The notes below the pieces were generated by a model, which was given only the letters and a program-made list of their open reading frames with translations, searched no databases and was not told the origin of the DNA. Both the position numbers and the translations under genes were made by a program. Shown here piece by piece: positions 36,727 to 45,789 of a stretch of 64,000 nt of DNA. This DNA is from Paenibacillaceae bacterium (GTDB taxonomy: Bacteria; Bacillota; Clostridia; Lachnospirales; Lachnospiraceae), in the NCBI GenBank assembly GCA_015057705.1, contig SVDU01000007.1, forward strand, positions 1 to 64,000. The letters run 5' to 3'. Numbering within the stretch: the stretch's first letter is position 1; each line of letters begins with the position of its first letter.

Positions 36727-37563
36727 TTCATAAATCTGAATTTCCGTACTAGAGTGAGAGGGTACCTGCTTCTCCTTTGGAGGAAGTTTCTTATAATCTC
36801 CATAAATCCAGGTAAGAACTTCATGCCAGCCCTTGGGAGCCATCAGTTTGGTATCTTCGAATTCCAGATCCACAGTTTCCTCACACCATTCTTTCTTTAA
36901 GGTCACATATAAATAATCCGGCTGATAATTACTGTAGTAGCGCAGACTGCTTTTTTTCTTCCGGTCTTTCACAGCTGCCCAGTATTGAAGTTTTCTTAAA
37001 ACCCCCATGGGAATTAACTTGCCAATCAACGCCAGAATTCCGACGCATATTCCATTTAACAGACTGTATTTTCTTAAATCAAGCTTATATCTGTGTCCCA
37101 TGGAAAGTCCATAGATAACGGTATGAAGCAGCAAAGTTACGGTTGATGAAACCTTGTTTTCCGGCAATTCATCAATGGTAAATAAATCTACCCACAGATG
37201 ATTCAGTCTGCCTTCATAATATTTCATCTCAGCTGTATCTTCATGGGTTCTGCTTTTCTTATAAATAATTCTGGCTGTAAAATCGTAAAAGGCCTTTCCT
37301 CTTCTCAGATCCTTTGGTTCAAGAAGTTCCATCTCTTCCGGCAGCTCCGACCGTACCACCTGCAAAAACGCCTCATAATTGGTACGGGTAAACGCTACAT
37401 CTGCATCATCATCCCAGGGAATAAATCCTTTGTGTCTGACAGCACCCAGAAGTGTCCCGGCATCCAGTAAATATTGGATCCCGTGCTTTCGGCAGATTCG
37501 GTCAATCTCTTTTAAAATGCCCAGATTTGCCTGATGCACCTTGGTCAAATCATACTCCTTCAT
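36724..37563 (-). CDS. LicD-family phosphotransferase
   Basis: 279 aa nucleotidyltransferase-fold protein. The LicD core is at residues 28-60: GIQYLLDAGTLLGAVRHKGF followed by IPWDDDADVA, the Asp triad binding metal. LicD proteins attach phosphocholine or similar phospho-groups to surface glycans. It is the last gene of the glycan operon, 36 bp after rfbH, with GGAGGAG before the ATG. The group transferred and the acceptor are unknown. Confidence 0.9.
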   Translation of the reverse strand: MKEYDLTKVHQANLGILKEIDRICRKHGIQYLLDAGTLLGAVRHKGFIPWDDDADVAFTRTNYEAFLQVVRSELPEEMELLEPKDLRRGKAFYDFTARIIYKKSRTHEDTAEMKYYEGRLNHLWVDLFTIDELPENKVSSTVTLLLHTVIYGLSMGHRYKLDLRKYSLLNGICVGILALIGKLIPMGVLRKLQYWAAVKDRKKKSSLRYYSNYQPDYLYVTLKKEWCEETVDLEFEDTKLMAPKGWHEVLTWIYGDYKKLPPKEKQVPSHSSTEIQIYE

Positions 37564-37599
37564 AACTCCTCCATTCTGACTGAATCAGTAAAACGGAAC

Positions 37600-38946
37600 T
37601 TAAGCCTGCTGGTTTAAGCCTTCTTTTATGGTTTTCGCCATGTAATCGATCATCTCATTGGTCATACCCGGATAAACTCCAATCCAGAATGTATCCTGCA
37701 TAATCCGGTCTGTATTCTTCAGTTCACCTACAACCCGGTATCCGCTTCCTGATTCCCGCATCTGATTGAAGCATGGATGCTTGGTTAAATTGCCTGCAAA
37801 GAGCATTCTGGTCTGTACACCTTTTGATTCCACATACTGAACCAGCTGGTTTCTGTCAACGCCCTCTTTACAGGTAATAAGAAATCCAAACCAGCTTGGT
37901 CTTGATCCAGGACAGGGCTCCGGAAGAATCAGTTTTCCCTCTGTATCCTTTAACGCCTCGTAAAGACGGCTGAAATTATGGCGTCTGCGTTCAACAAAGG
38001 AAGGGAACTTTTCTATCTGTGCACAGCCAATGGAAGCCTGCATATCCGTTGCCTTTAAATTATAGCCGAAATGAGAGTAAACGTACTTATGGTCATATCC
38101 TAGAGGAAGTTCACCGTACTGGCGGTCAAACCGGTGTCCGCATAAATTGTCTGTACCGGAAGGACACACACAGTCACGTCCCCAATCCCGGAAAGAACGG
38201 ATAATCCGGTTTAACAGGGAATCGTTGGTGTAAACAGCTCCGCCCTCTCCCATAGTCATGTGGTGAGGCGGGTAAAAGCTGGAGGTTCCAATATCTCCGA
38301 TGGTACCTGAGAAATGCTCTTTCCCATCTAAGGTATAAACGGTGCCCAGTGCATCGCAGTTATCTTCCACAAGCCATAAATTATATTTATCGCAGAATGC
38401 CTTAACTGCCGTTAAATCATAAGGATTACCAAGTGTATGGGCAATCATGACTGCCTTTGTCTTCTCAGAGCGGGCTGCCTCCAGCATGGTAACATCGATG
38501 TTGTACTGGGGAATGGTCACGTCAACAAATACCGGTACTGCGCCATATTGAATCACTGGCGTTACAGTTGTTGGGAATCCCGCGGCTACTGTAATTACTT
38601 CATCTCCTCTTTTGATCTGACGCTCTTTTAAAAGCGGGGAAGTAAGTGCCATAAATGCCAGTAAATTTGCTGATGATCCCGAATTGACCAGGGAGCAAAA
38701 CCTTACATTTAAATATTTAGAGAATTTCTTCTCAAATTCATCGGTATAGCGTCCTGAGGTAAGCCAGAACTCCAGAGAACTGTCTACCAGATTAACCATT
38801 TCCTTACTGTCATATACTCTGGACGCATAGGGGATTCTGTCACCGTCTTCAAACGGCTTCTTCTGATTGTGATACGTATCACAGTATTCCTTTACAAGTG
38901 CAAGGATTTCTTCCCTTGCTTCTTTTTCTGTTTTTTTATCAAACAT
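37600..38946 (-). CDS. rfbH: CDP-6-deoxy-L-threo-D-glycero-4-hexulose-3-dehydrase (E1)
   Basis: PMP- and iron-sulfur-dependent 3-dehydrase, 448 aa, that removes the 3-OH from CDP-4-keto-6-deoxyglucose with its reductase partner. The aspartate-aminotransferase-fold landmarks are EDNCDALG and the site SSFYPPHHMTMGEGG, where His228/229 replaces the usual PLP-binding Lys. That is the hallmark of this dehydrase. Cys259, Cys261 and Cys269 are candidates for the [2Fe-2S] cluster. It follows rfbG by 21 bp. No E3 reductase gene (ascD/ddhD type) is in the window. Confidence 0.95.
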   Translation of the reverse strand: MFDKKTEKEAREEILALVKEYCDTYHNQKKPFEDGDRIPYASRVYDSKEMVNLVDSSLEFWLTSGRYTDEFEKKFSKYLNVRFCSLVNSGSSANLLAFMALTSPLLKERQIKRGDEVITVAAGFPTTVTPVIQYGAVPVFVDVTIPQYNIDVTMLEAARSEKTKAVMIAHTLGNPYDLTAVKAFCDKYNLWLVEDNCDALGTVYTLDGKEHFSGTIGDIGTSSFYPPHHMTMGEGGAVYTNDSLLNRIIRSFRDWGRDCVCPSGTDNLCGHRFDRQYGELPLGYDHKYVYSHFGYNLKATDMQASIGCAQIEKFPSFVERRRHNFSRLYEALKDTEGKLILPEPCPGSRPSWFGFLITCKEGVDRNQLVQYVESKGVQTRMLFAGNLTKHPCFNQMRESGSGYRVVGELKNTDRIMQDTFWIGVYPGMTNEMIDYMAKTIKEGLNQQA

Positions 38947-38967
38947 AGAATTGTTTCCTCTCTTAAT

Positions 38968-40047
38968 CTATTGGTTAAAAAATTCTTCTATCTGAAGGTC
39001 CATTACCCCAATCATATCTGCTCCGGCCAGATATTCTCTGGTCCATTCCACAGTCTTTTCCACGGCTTCCTTCACTCCATACCTGGGTGTCCAGCCAAAT
39101 ACCTTTTTCACCTTTGAACAGTCCAGCTTTAAGAAGTTTGCCTCATGAGGACCTCCATCGGGTGTGACAGACCAGGTAAGTCCCTGCCCCCATGCTTCAC
39201 AGAATAAATTGGTTAACTCTCCGGTTGTGACACAGTCCTTATCGTCGGGACCCACATTATAGTATCCCTGATAAGAAGAATCCTCATACTGCTTCATGGC
39301 AATTGTCATATATACAGCCAGAGGCTCTAAGACATGCTGGTAAGGTCTTGTAGAATCAGGATTTCTAAGTACGATCTCCTGTTTTTTCATGGCAGACCGG
39401 ATACAGTCCGGAATAATTCTGTCATTAGCGAAATCTCCTCCCCCTATAACATTGCCAGCCCTTGAAGTGGAGATAGCTGTTCTGCTCTGGGAAAAGAAAG
39501 ACTTGGCATAGCTGTGGGTCACCAGTTCCGAACAGGATTTGCTGTTGGAGTATGGATCATAGCCATCTAAGGGATCACTTTCCCGATAACCATATTCCCA
39601 TTCCTTATTTTCATACACTTTATCGGTTGTTACATTGAGAAAAGAACGGACCGTCTCAGTAAGGCGGATGCATTCTAAAATATTCACCGTGCCCATCACA
39701 TTGGTCTCATAGGTGTAAACCGGATCCTTATAGGAATCTCTTACAATGGGCTGTGCTGCTAAATGAAAAACAATCTCCGGTTTTGCCATTTCAAAAACAG
39801 ATTTTAAATGATTTAAATCCCGAATATCTCCAATTACAGAATTCATCTGTCCGGATATATCTGCCACTTCAAACAAAGCCGGATCCGTTGGTGACTGGAG
39901 TGAGTACCCAGTTACCTCTGCTCCTGCTTTTATCAGCATACGGCTGAGCCATGCTCCTTTAAAACCGGTATGCCCGGTAAGAAGAACTCTCTTTCCTTTG
40001 TAAAATTCAGAAAATTCCTTCCAGCGGTCATTTGTTTTATACGTCAT
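38968..40047 (-). CDS. rfbG: CDP-glucose 4,6-dehydratase
   Basis: Extended SDR enzyme, 359 aa, producing CDP-4-keto-6-deoxy-D-glucose from CDP-glucose with bound NAD. The Rossmann motif GHTGFKGAWLS lies at 25-35. The catalytic serine/threonine region NVTTDKVYENKEW and the YxxxK segment YSNSKSCSE are typical for the family. It begins one base after the rfbF stop codon, with GGGAGA as ribosome site inside rfbF. Second step of the CDP-dideoxyhexose pathway. Confidence 0.96.
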   Translation of the reverse strand: MTYKTNDRWKEFSEFYKGKRVLLTGHTGFKGAWLSRMLIKAGAEVTGYSLQSPTDPALFEVADISGQMNSVIGDIRDLNHLKSVFEMAKPEIVFHLAAQPIVRDSYKDPVYTYETNVMGTVNILECIRLTETVRSFLNVTTDKVYENKEWEYGYRESDPLDGYDPYSNSKSCSELVTHSYAKSFFSQSRTAISTSRAGNVIGGGDFANDRIIPDCIRSAMKKQEIVLRNPDSTRPYQHVLEPLAVYMTIAMKQYEDSSYQGYYNVGPDDKDCVTTGELTNLFCEAWGQGLTWSVTPDGGPHEANFLKLDCSKVKKVFGWTPRYGVKEAVEKTVEWTREYLAGADMIGVMDLQIEEFFNQ

Positions 40048-40048
40048 A

Positions 40049-40825
40049 TTATTTCTCCCATATCTTCCAGGGTGCTTCCCCGGACTGCCATAAATCTTCC
40101 AGCTTCTTCATCTCTCTCTGGGTATCCATGCACTGCCAGAAACCGGTGTGATGGAAGCTCATCAGTTCTCCTTCTGCTGCCAGTCTCTGTAATGGCTTCT
40201 GCTCCAGAACTGTGGAATCATCTTCCAGATAAGAAAAAATCTCAGGGTTAAATACCATAAAACCGCCGTTGATCAGGCTGGCATCCGTCTCGTCCTTCTC
40301 CCGGAAGGAACGAACAACATCGCCTTCATCAATATCTAAAACTCCCTTTAACTGGGCAATATTAACCGTTGTCATACTTGCAATCTTCCCGTGGCTTTCA
40401 TGAAACTTTAAAAGCGCATTTAAGTCCACATCACAGACTCCGTCTCCATAGGTAAGCATAAACGGTTCCTCTCCTATAAAGGGCTGTATCCGTTTCACTC
40501 TTCCGCCAGTCATGGTATTGAGTCCTGTGTCCACAAGGGTTACCTTCCACGGTTCGGAATAATTATTATGTACCTCCATGCTGTTGTTGGCAAGGTCAAA
40601 CGTAACATCAGAGGTATGAAGAAAATAATCTGCAAAAAATTCTTTCACTACATACTGCTTGTATCCCAGGCAGATCACAAAATCATGGAATCCGAACTGG
40701 GAATAATATTTCATAATATGCCATAAAATGGGTTTTTCACCGATTTCAATCATTGGCTTTGGTTTTAAATGACTTTCCTCACTGATTCTCGTTCCAAGAC
40801 CCCCTGCTAATAATACAACCTTCAT
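40049..40825 (-). CDS. rfbF: Glucose-1-phosphate cytidylyltransferase
   Basis: Makes CDP-glucose from glucose-1-phosphate and CTP, 258 aa. The nucleotidyltransferase start MKVVLLAGGLGTRISEES, then KPKPMIEIGEKPILWHIMK and TYGDGVCDVDL match RfbF. The ATG at 40825 has GGAGG seven bases upstream; a longer reading to 40855 would overlap the glycosyltransferase gene and lacks a ribosome site. First enzyme of the CDP-sugar branch. Confidence 0.96.
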   Translation of the reverse strand: MKVVLLAGGLGTRISEESHLKPKPMIEIGEKPILWHIMKYYSQFGFHDFVICLGYKQYVVKEFFADYFLHTSDVTFDLANNSMEVHNNYSEPWKVTLVDTGLNTMTGGRVKRIQPFIGEEPFMLTYGDGVCDVDLNALLKFHESHGKIASMTTVNIAQLKGVLDIDEGDVVRSFREKDETDASLINGGFMVFNPEIFSYLEDDSTVLEQKPLQRLAAEGELMSFHHTGFWQCMDTQREMKKLEDLWQSGEAPWKIWEK

Positions 40826-40847
40826 ACCGCTTCCTCCTGACTTTCTC

Positions 40848-41630
40848 TTATTCATATTCGTGGTAAGCCTTCCGGTAAAAATGCATCAGCACCTTTACAA
40901 CTGGTCCCGGCCACATCTTTTTAAACATCTCTGTTTCTTCTTTTATACGGCTGTTATCCTCTATGGCTGCCTTTGTCGCTGCTTCTTCATGGACCCGATA
41001 ATAAAGAATGGGTTTTTCCACACAGATAAAACGTCCTGGCAGCTTAGACAGCTCATAAAGCGTATCCCAGTCCAGGGCAAAATGATAGGGGGAGGTAAAG
41101 AGTGGTTCCCCCAATTGTTCCTTATTATATGCACATGCAGGACAGCATATGGAATTTCCAAAAAGCAGGACACTTTTTTTAACCCAGGACAGATGACTAA
41201 GGAAGCGCAGCCTTAAAGGCAGACGTAAAATCCGCTTGATAAATTCAACCGGCTCAAATGCTGCCAGCCTGTCCTTCTTTACAACGACATAACCGCCGGT
41301 AAATAAAGTCATGTCCGGATAACGTTCATAACAATTCAGCAGATTTTTCACATAGTCTTTCTGATACAGATCATCCTGATGGGCAATGGTCACAAATGTG
41401 GCATCTGCCATGTAATAGGCAAAATTCCAGTCATCCCGGATACTGCTTTTCTCGTGTCTGATAAAAAGGGGAATCCCGTACTGATCAGCCAGACCGCTTA
41501 TATAGGTACTTGGCGTGGATGTACACAATATCACATCGGATTCCACACTTTGGGTTTTAATCGATCGAATACAGGATTCCAGATAAGGCGAATCCTTATA
41601 TGCACAGATCGTAAATGTATGTGGTTTCAT
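40848..41630 (-). CDS. Family 2 glycosyltransferase
   Basis: 260 aa GT-A enzyme. FTICAYKDSPYLESCIRSIK at the N-terminus, then SIRDDWNFAYYMADATFVTI with the DxD-like AHQDD metal motif at about 93. A basic membrane-associated stretch (RILRLPLRLRFLSHLSWVKK) suggests work at the inner face of the membrane. It is first in the operon, 22 bp before rfbF, after an extended -10 promoter. It may transfer the dideoxysugar or a backbone sugar; the donor is unknown. Confidence 0.9.
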   Translation of the reverse strand: MKPHTFTICAYKDSPYLESCIRSIKTQSVESDVILCTSTPSTYISGLADQYGIPLFIRHEKSSIRDDWNFAYYMADATFVTIAHQDDLYQKDYVKNLLNCYERYPDMTLFTGGYVVVKKDRLAAFEPVEFIKRILRLPLRLRFLSHLSWVKKSVLLFGNSICCPACAYNKEQLGEPLFTSPYHFALDWDTLYELSKLPGRFICVEKPILYYRVHEEAATKAAIEDNSRIKEETEMFKKMWPGPVVKVLMHFYRKAYHEYE

Positions 41631-41668
41631 TCTTTACCTCAAAATACGTTTGTTTTTGTCTGGCTATG

Positions 41669-41677
41669 ATTATATCA
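41669..41677 (-). promoter_or_regulatory. Extended -10 promoter of the glycan operon
   Basis: On the minus strand TGATATAAT (TATAAT at 41669-41674) about 39 bases before the glycosyltransferase start; no good -35. Confidence 0.6.
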
Positions 41678-41760
41678 TAAAAACAATAAAACATACTACC
41701 ATATTCATTATTTTGAAAGAAATTGGGGGTATAACAGTGAAAAATAAATTTTTTATTAAA

Positions 41761-41787
41761 TTAGCACTCACATGTTGACAGTGCTAA
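41761..41787. promoter_or_regulatory. CIRCE element (HrcA operator)
   Basis: TTAGCACTC-N9-CAGTGCTAA matches the CIRCE consensus TTAGCACTC-N9-GAGTGCTAA with a single mismatch. It overlaps the -35 and spacer of the hsp20 promoter, the expected place for HrcA repression. Confidence 0.92.
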
Positions 41788-41803
41788 TAATGCGTGTTAT
41801 ATT
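41775..41803 (+). promoter_or_regulatory. hsp20 promoter
   Basis: TTGACA (41775-41780), a 17-bp spacer and TATATT (41798-41803), interlocked with the CIRCE element. Confidence 0.88.
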
Positions 41804-41851
41804 ACATGTATAACAAATAATAACTTAATCATTGGAAAGGAGATATGACCT

Positions 41852-42274
41852 ATGATGATGCCTAGCATTTTTGGTGAGAGTTTATTGAGTAACTGGATGG
41901 ATTTCCCCTTTGACCGTTCCTTTTTCGGCACAAAAGAAGGTATGAAAACTGATGTGAAGGAAGTTGAAGACGGCTATGAACTGGATATCGATCTTCCAGG
42001 ATTTCAAAAGGATGATATCAAAGCCCGGCTCACAGATGGCTATTTAACTATAACTGCATCAAAAGGAGAGAATAAAGAAGAAAAAGACAAAGAGGGCCGT
42101 TATATCCGCCGGGAACGTTATTCCGGAAGCATGAGCCGTAGTTTCTATGTAGGCAATGCTGTAAAAGAAGAAGATATACGTGCTAAATTTGAAAATGGAA
42201 TTTTAAAGCTATCCGTTCCAAAAAATAAGAAAACTGAGATTGAACAGAATAATTACATCTCAATAGAAGGCTGA
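41852..42274 (+). CDS. Small heat-shock protein, Hsp20 family
   Basis: ATP-independent holdase chaperone, 140 aa. The alpha-crystallin domain runs from about residue 32 (MKTDVKEVEDGYELDIDLPG) to the C-terminal GILKLSVPK, and the C-terminal region ends with NNYISIEG. The N-terminal arm (MMPSIFGESLLSNWMDFPFD) is of usual length. The ribosome site is AAGGAG. CIRCE in the promoter puts it under HrcA, so it is induced by heat and misfolded protein. Monocistronic. Confidence 0.95.
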   Translation: MMMPSIFGESLLSNWMDFPFDRSFFGTKEGMKTDVKEVEDGYELDIDLPGFQKDDIKARLTDGYLTITASKGENKEEKDKEGRYIRRERYSGSMSRSFYVGNAVKEEDIRAKFENGILKLSVPKNKKTEIEQNNYISIEG

Positions 42275-42310
42275 AAAAAGGAGGTCCTATCCACAGGACC
42301 TCCCTTTTTT
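42275..42310. terminator. Bidirectional terminator after hsp20
   Basis: AAGGAGGTCCT/AGGACCTCC stem with a six-base loop, followed by TTTTTT on the plus strand and by a T-run on the minus strand. It also ends the convergent M42 peptidase gene. Confidence 0.92.
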
Positions 42311-43337
42311 ATATCAGTTCGATATAAGCCTCAATCAGCTTTAATGTCTGTTCCATTCCTTTCACATGGGTCCGCTCTGTTCCATGGGAAGCATGTACGC
42401 CTTGTCCGATCAGTGCAGCCCTGATGTTATGTCCGCCACGGATGGCTGCCCCCGCATCAGAACCGTAATGCGGGAATACATCTACGGCATAATCAATCTT
42501 TTTTTCATTTGCCAGGGAAATGAGACGGTTGGTCATTTCATAATCATAAGGTCCGGATGAGTCCAGGGCACAGATCGATACCTTCCGTTCGTCCCCTGAT
42601 AAATCATCTCCAAGAGCTCCCATATCCACTGCAATAAACTCTTCAATGTCTTCCGGTATCCAGCTTGCGCCAAATCCCACCTCTTCATAATTGCTGATTG
42701 CAATTTTTAACGTCTTTTTCGGCTTTCTCCCTGATTCACTGATGTCCTTTAAAACCCCTAAAAGAACTGCAACTGAGGCCTTGTCATCTAAGTGCCGGGA
42801 CTTGATATAACCGCTGTTCGTATGATCATACATGGGATCAAAGCTGATATAATCACCTGGTGCGATCTCCAGCTTTCTCACATCTTCCTCACTGTCAACC
42901 ATCTCATCTAACCGCACTTCCATGTTCTTTGGCTTTCTTTCCAAAGTTCTGGCATCGTCATAAGTATGAACAGAAGGCTCTTTGGTAAGTATTGTGCCGG
43001 TATAGGTCTTTCCGGTTCTGGTATGAACTTTGCAGTACATTCCCTCTATGGACTCCATCATAAATCCGCCGACTGGAACCATAATGAGCATCCCTTTTGA
43101 GGTGATGGAACGCACCATGGCGCCCAACGTATCAACATGTGCTGATAAACCAAGAACTTCCTTCTCTTCACCTGGAACTTCAATAATCAGTCCGCCTTTT
43201 TTATTATAACAGGAAGCATATCCAAACCCTGCTGCTTCCTTCTCCACTGCCTTTAACACTTCTTTGGTGTATCCGCTGGGACTTGGAATATTCACGATTT
43301 TTTCCAATATGGTTGTTACATATGTCATTGTTTCCAT
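42309..43337 (-). CDS. M42-family metallopeptidase (glutamyl aminopeptidase/FrvX-like)
   Basis: 342 aa, a dinuclear-zinc aminopeptidase that forms large tetrahedral complexes in this family. The ligands are His67 and Asp69 in LSAHVDT, the bridging Asp in SRHLDDKAS, Glu-Glu in SNYEEVGFGAS, an Asp in AVDMGAL, and the late His in HASHGTERTH. All are intact. It degrades peptides released by the proteasome-like proteases. Some family members were once called endoglucanases, which is doubtful. Monocistronic; ends in a terminator shared with hsp20. Confidence 0.92.
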   Translation of the reverse strand: METMTYVTTILEKIVNIPSPSGYTKEVLKAVEKEAAGFGYASCYNKKGGLIIEVPGEEKEVLGLSAHVDTLGAMVRSITSKGMLIMVPVGGFMMESIEGMYCKVHTRTGKTYTGTILTKEPSVHTYDDARTLERKPKNMEVRLDEMVDSEEDVRKLEIAPGDYISFDPMYDHTNSGYIKSRHLDDKASVAVLLGVLKDISESGRKPKKTLKIAISNYEEVGFGASWIPEDIEEFIAVDMGALGDDLSGDERKVSICALDSSGPYDYEMTNRLISLANEKKIDYAVDVFPHYGSDAGAAIRGGHNIRAALIGQGVHASHGTERTHVKGMEQTLKLIEAYIELI

Positions 43338-43405
43338 TATATTTGCCTTCTTTTCTGGTTTTTTTCTATTTTAGCAGATCTTATATCGGAAATCCAGTTA
43401 AATAC

Positions 43406-43451
43406 GAAAAAGGCTGGAAAGCCATCCGGGTTACCGGTATGCTTTCCAGCC
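43406..43451 (-). terminator. glnN terminator
   Basis: An 11-bp perfect stem GGCTGGAAAGC/GCTTTCCAGCC (43412-43422, 43441-43451) with an 18-nt loop that itself contains CCGG repeats, followed on the minus strand by five Ts. Confidence 0.9.
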
Positions 43452-43466
43452 AGTCATCACTTTTAA

Positions 43467-45584
43467 TTATACTTCAAAAATCAGATCGCCGTAGCTTGGA
43501 ATTGGCCATAAATCCTTATCTACAATCATTTCCAGTTTATCTGCCGGCTCACGAAGAGCTGCCATTGCAGGTACTACTTCACTGTGGTAAGCAGCTGCCT
43601 GTTCTTTGTTTTCTCCAATTGCCGCACATTTGTCAGTAATATCAATGAGAGCGGAAAGAGCTACCTTCATGTCAGAAAGATATGCGCTCACTTCTGTGAG
43701 AAGCTCTTCCTGTACACTGGTATCAGCTGACGGACATGCTGACTTAACCTTTCCTAAAGAATCTGCAAGAACGGTTGTATATTTCACAACTGCCGGAATA
43801 AGCTGCTTTCCTGCCATATCAATCATGGTTCTTGCTTCAATATTAATGGCTTTTGAATAGGTCTCATATTCGATCTCAACACGGGACTCTAACTCAGCCT
43901 TAGTAAATACCTTGAATGATTCAAACATGCTGATGGATTTTTCTTTTGTAAGTGCAGGGATTGCATCAACCATTGCTTTGATGTTTGGAAGTCCTCTTCT
44001 CTCTGCTTCTTCTACCCATGCATCAGAATAACCATTGCCGTTAAAGATTACTCTCCTATGTGCTGCCAGCTGCTCTTTAATCATGTCATGTACAGCCGTA
44101 TCAAAGTCATCTGCCTTCTCAAGTATATCTGCCGCTTCCTTAAATGCCTCTGCTGTAATGGTATTTAATACAACGTTAGGTGATGAGATGGAATCAGAAG
44201 AACCTACCATACGGAATTCAAATTTATTGCCGGTGAATGCAAATGGTGAAGTTCTATTTCTGTCAGTTGCATCTTTAAATAAATCTGGCAGAGTCTTAAC
44301 GCCTGTCTTTAAGGTACCGCCTGACTTGGAGTGAGTTGCTTCACCTGTGCTGCAAAGCTGATCCACTACGTCCTCAAGCTGTTCGCCGATGAATACGGAA
44401 ATTATTGCGGGAGGTGCCTCGTTTGCACCAAGTCTGTGATCGTTTCCAACATCTGCTGCAGACTGACGAAGAAGATCGGCATGCCTGTCAACTGCCTTTA
44501 AGATACAGGATAATACCAGTAAGAACTGAATGTTCTCATGTGGTGTTTCGCCTGGATTTAATAAATTAATACCGTCGTCACTGGTTAAGGACCAGTTGTT
44601 ATGCTTACCGGAACCATTTACGCCTGCAAATGGCTTCTCATGAAGCAGACAGTTTAATCCGTGACGGCCTGCAACCTTCTTTAAGGTTTCCATAACAATA
44701 TGATTGTGGTCAACTGCCACATTGGCCTGCTCATAGATTGGTGCCAGCTCATGCTGAGCTGGTGCAACCTCATTATGCTGGGTCTTTGCAGGTACGCCAA
44801 GCTTCCAGAGTTCTTCATTTACTTCCTTCATATACGCTGCAATTCTTTCACGAATGGAACCAAAGTAATGGTCTTCCATTTCCTGTCCCTTAGGAGGCAT
44901 TGCACCGAATAAGGTTCTTCCTGCGTAAATTAAGTCTTTTCTCTGTAAATATTTTTCATGATCAACAATAAAATATTCCTGTTCCGGTCCAACGGAAGGA
45001 GTTACTCTCTTTGAAGTGGTGTTGCCAAACAGTCTTAAGATTCTTAAAGCCTGCTCATCAACCGCTTCCATTGATCTTAAGAGAGGAGTTTTTTTATCGA
45101 GCGCTTCTCCTGTATAAGAACAGAAAGCAGTAGGAATACAAAGTGTAACACCAATTGCATCTTCTCTTAAAAATGCAGGTGAGGTACAATCCCATGCAGT
45201 ATAACCTCTTGCTTCAAAGGTTGCTCTTAATCCACCGGAAGGGAAGGAAGAGGCATCTGGTTCGCCTTTTACCAGCTCTTTACCGGAAAACTCCATGATT
45301 ACCTTACCTTCTGATGTGGGAGAGGAGATGAAGGAGTCATGCTTCTCGGCAGTAATGCCTGTCAGCGGCTGGAACCAGTGTGTATAGTGAGTTGCGCCTC
45401 TCTCAATTGCCCAATCCTTCATTGCATGAGCTACTACATCTGCAATGGAAGGATCCAGTTCTGCACCGTCTTCAATTGTTTTCTTTAACTTCTTGAAAAC
45501 GCTTTTAGGCAGACGCTCTCTCATAACGGTCTCGTTAAATACATTCTTACCGAACAGCTCGGCTACATTCACAACTTCGCTCAT
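43467..45584 (-). CDS. glnN: Glutamine synthetase, type III
   Basis: ATP-dependent condensation of glutamate with ammonia, 705 aa; the length and the GlnN-specific N-terminus ([20 protein letters not shown]) mark the large type III enzyme. Catalytic motifs are present: [30 protein letters not shown], and [15 protein letters not shown], then [20 protein letters not shown]. The C-terminal 150 residues are helical and type III specific. It is likely regulated at the RNA level by a leader hairpin pair (45681-45719) that shares features with the glnK leader. The ribosome site is GAGAGGATGG. Confidence 0.96.
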   Translation of the reverse strand: MSEVVNVAELFGKNVFNETVMRERLPKSVFKKLKKTIEDGAELDPSIADVVAHAMKDWAIERGATHYTHWFQPLTGITAEKHDSFISSPTSEGKVIMEFSGKELVKGEPDASSFPSGGLRATFEARGYTAWDCTSPAFLREDAIGVTLCIPTAFCSYTGEALDKKTPLLRSMEAVDEQALRILRLFGNTTSKRVTPSVGPEQEYFIVDHEKYLQRKDLIYAGRTLFGAMPPKGQEMEDHYFGSIRERIAAYMKEVNEELWKLGVPAKTQHNEVAPAQHELAPIYEQANVAVDHNHIVMETLKKVAGRHGLNCLLHEKPFAGVNGSGKHNNWSLTSDDGINLLNPGETPHENIQFLLVLSCILKAVDRHADLLRQSAADVGNDHRLGANEAPPAIISVFIGEQLEDVVDQLCSTGEATHSKSGGTLKTGVKTLPDLFKDATDRNRTSPFAFTGNKFEFRMVGSSDSISSPNVVLNTITAEAFKEAADILEKADDFDTAVHDMIKEQLAAHRRVIFNGNGYSDAWVEEAERRGLPNIKAMVDAIPALTKEKSISMFESFKVFTKAELESRVEIEYETYSKAINIEARTMIDMAGKQLIPAVVKYTTVLADSLGKVKSACPSADTSVQEELLTEVSAYLSDMKVALSALIDITDKCAAIGENKEQAAAYHSEVVPAMAALREPADKLEMIVDKDLWPIPSYGDLIFEV

Positions 45585-45680
45585 AAATTTTCCATCCTCT
45601 CATATTTAATTTCTACTTAATAAAATTAAGTCTGATTGTTATTTTAGTCTCCTCATTATCTGAATATGCGCATAAATCAG

Positions 45681-45719
45681 AAAAGGCGCCCTCCTATCAT
45701 AAGGAGAACGCCATTGTTC
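45681..45719 (-). promoter_or_regulatory. glnN leader / fba-glnN intergenic terminator with ANTAR-like hairpin
   Basis: On the minus strand, hairpin 1 is GAAC-AATGGC-GTTC (45719-45706), a six-base loop with A at position 1 and G at 4. This matches the ANTAR recognition rule. It overlaps the 5' arm of an 11-bp terminator stem (GGCGTTCTCCT, 45712-45702, with AGGAGGGCGCC, 45695-45685, two G-U pairs) followed by TTTT. The hairpins are mutually exclusive. A possible promoter (TTGATT, 17 bp, TATTTT at 45726-45731) is very close upstream, so the leader may instead be fed by read-through from fba, or this may simply be the fba terminator. Confidence 0.6.
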
Positions 45720-45789
45720 TTAATTAAAATAAACCATTTTCCTAAAAAAATCAAGTACTTTTTTAAAAAATATTTTTTTTAGAAGGTTT

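Noticed and set aside
36520-36900. 126-codon rightward frame over the BCCT/licD junction
   Set aside because: It crosses a strong bidirectional terminator and overlaps two well-supported genes.
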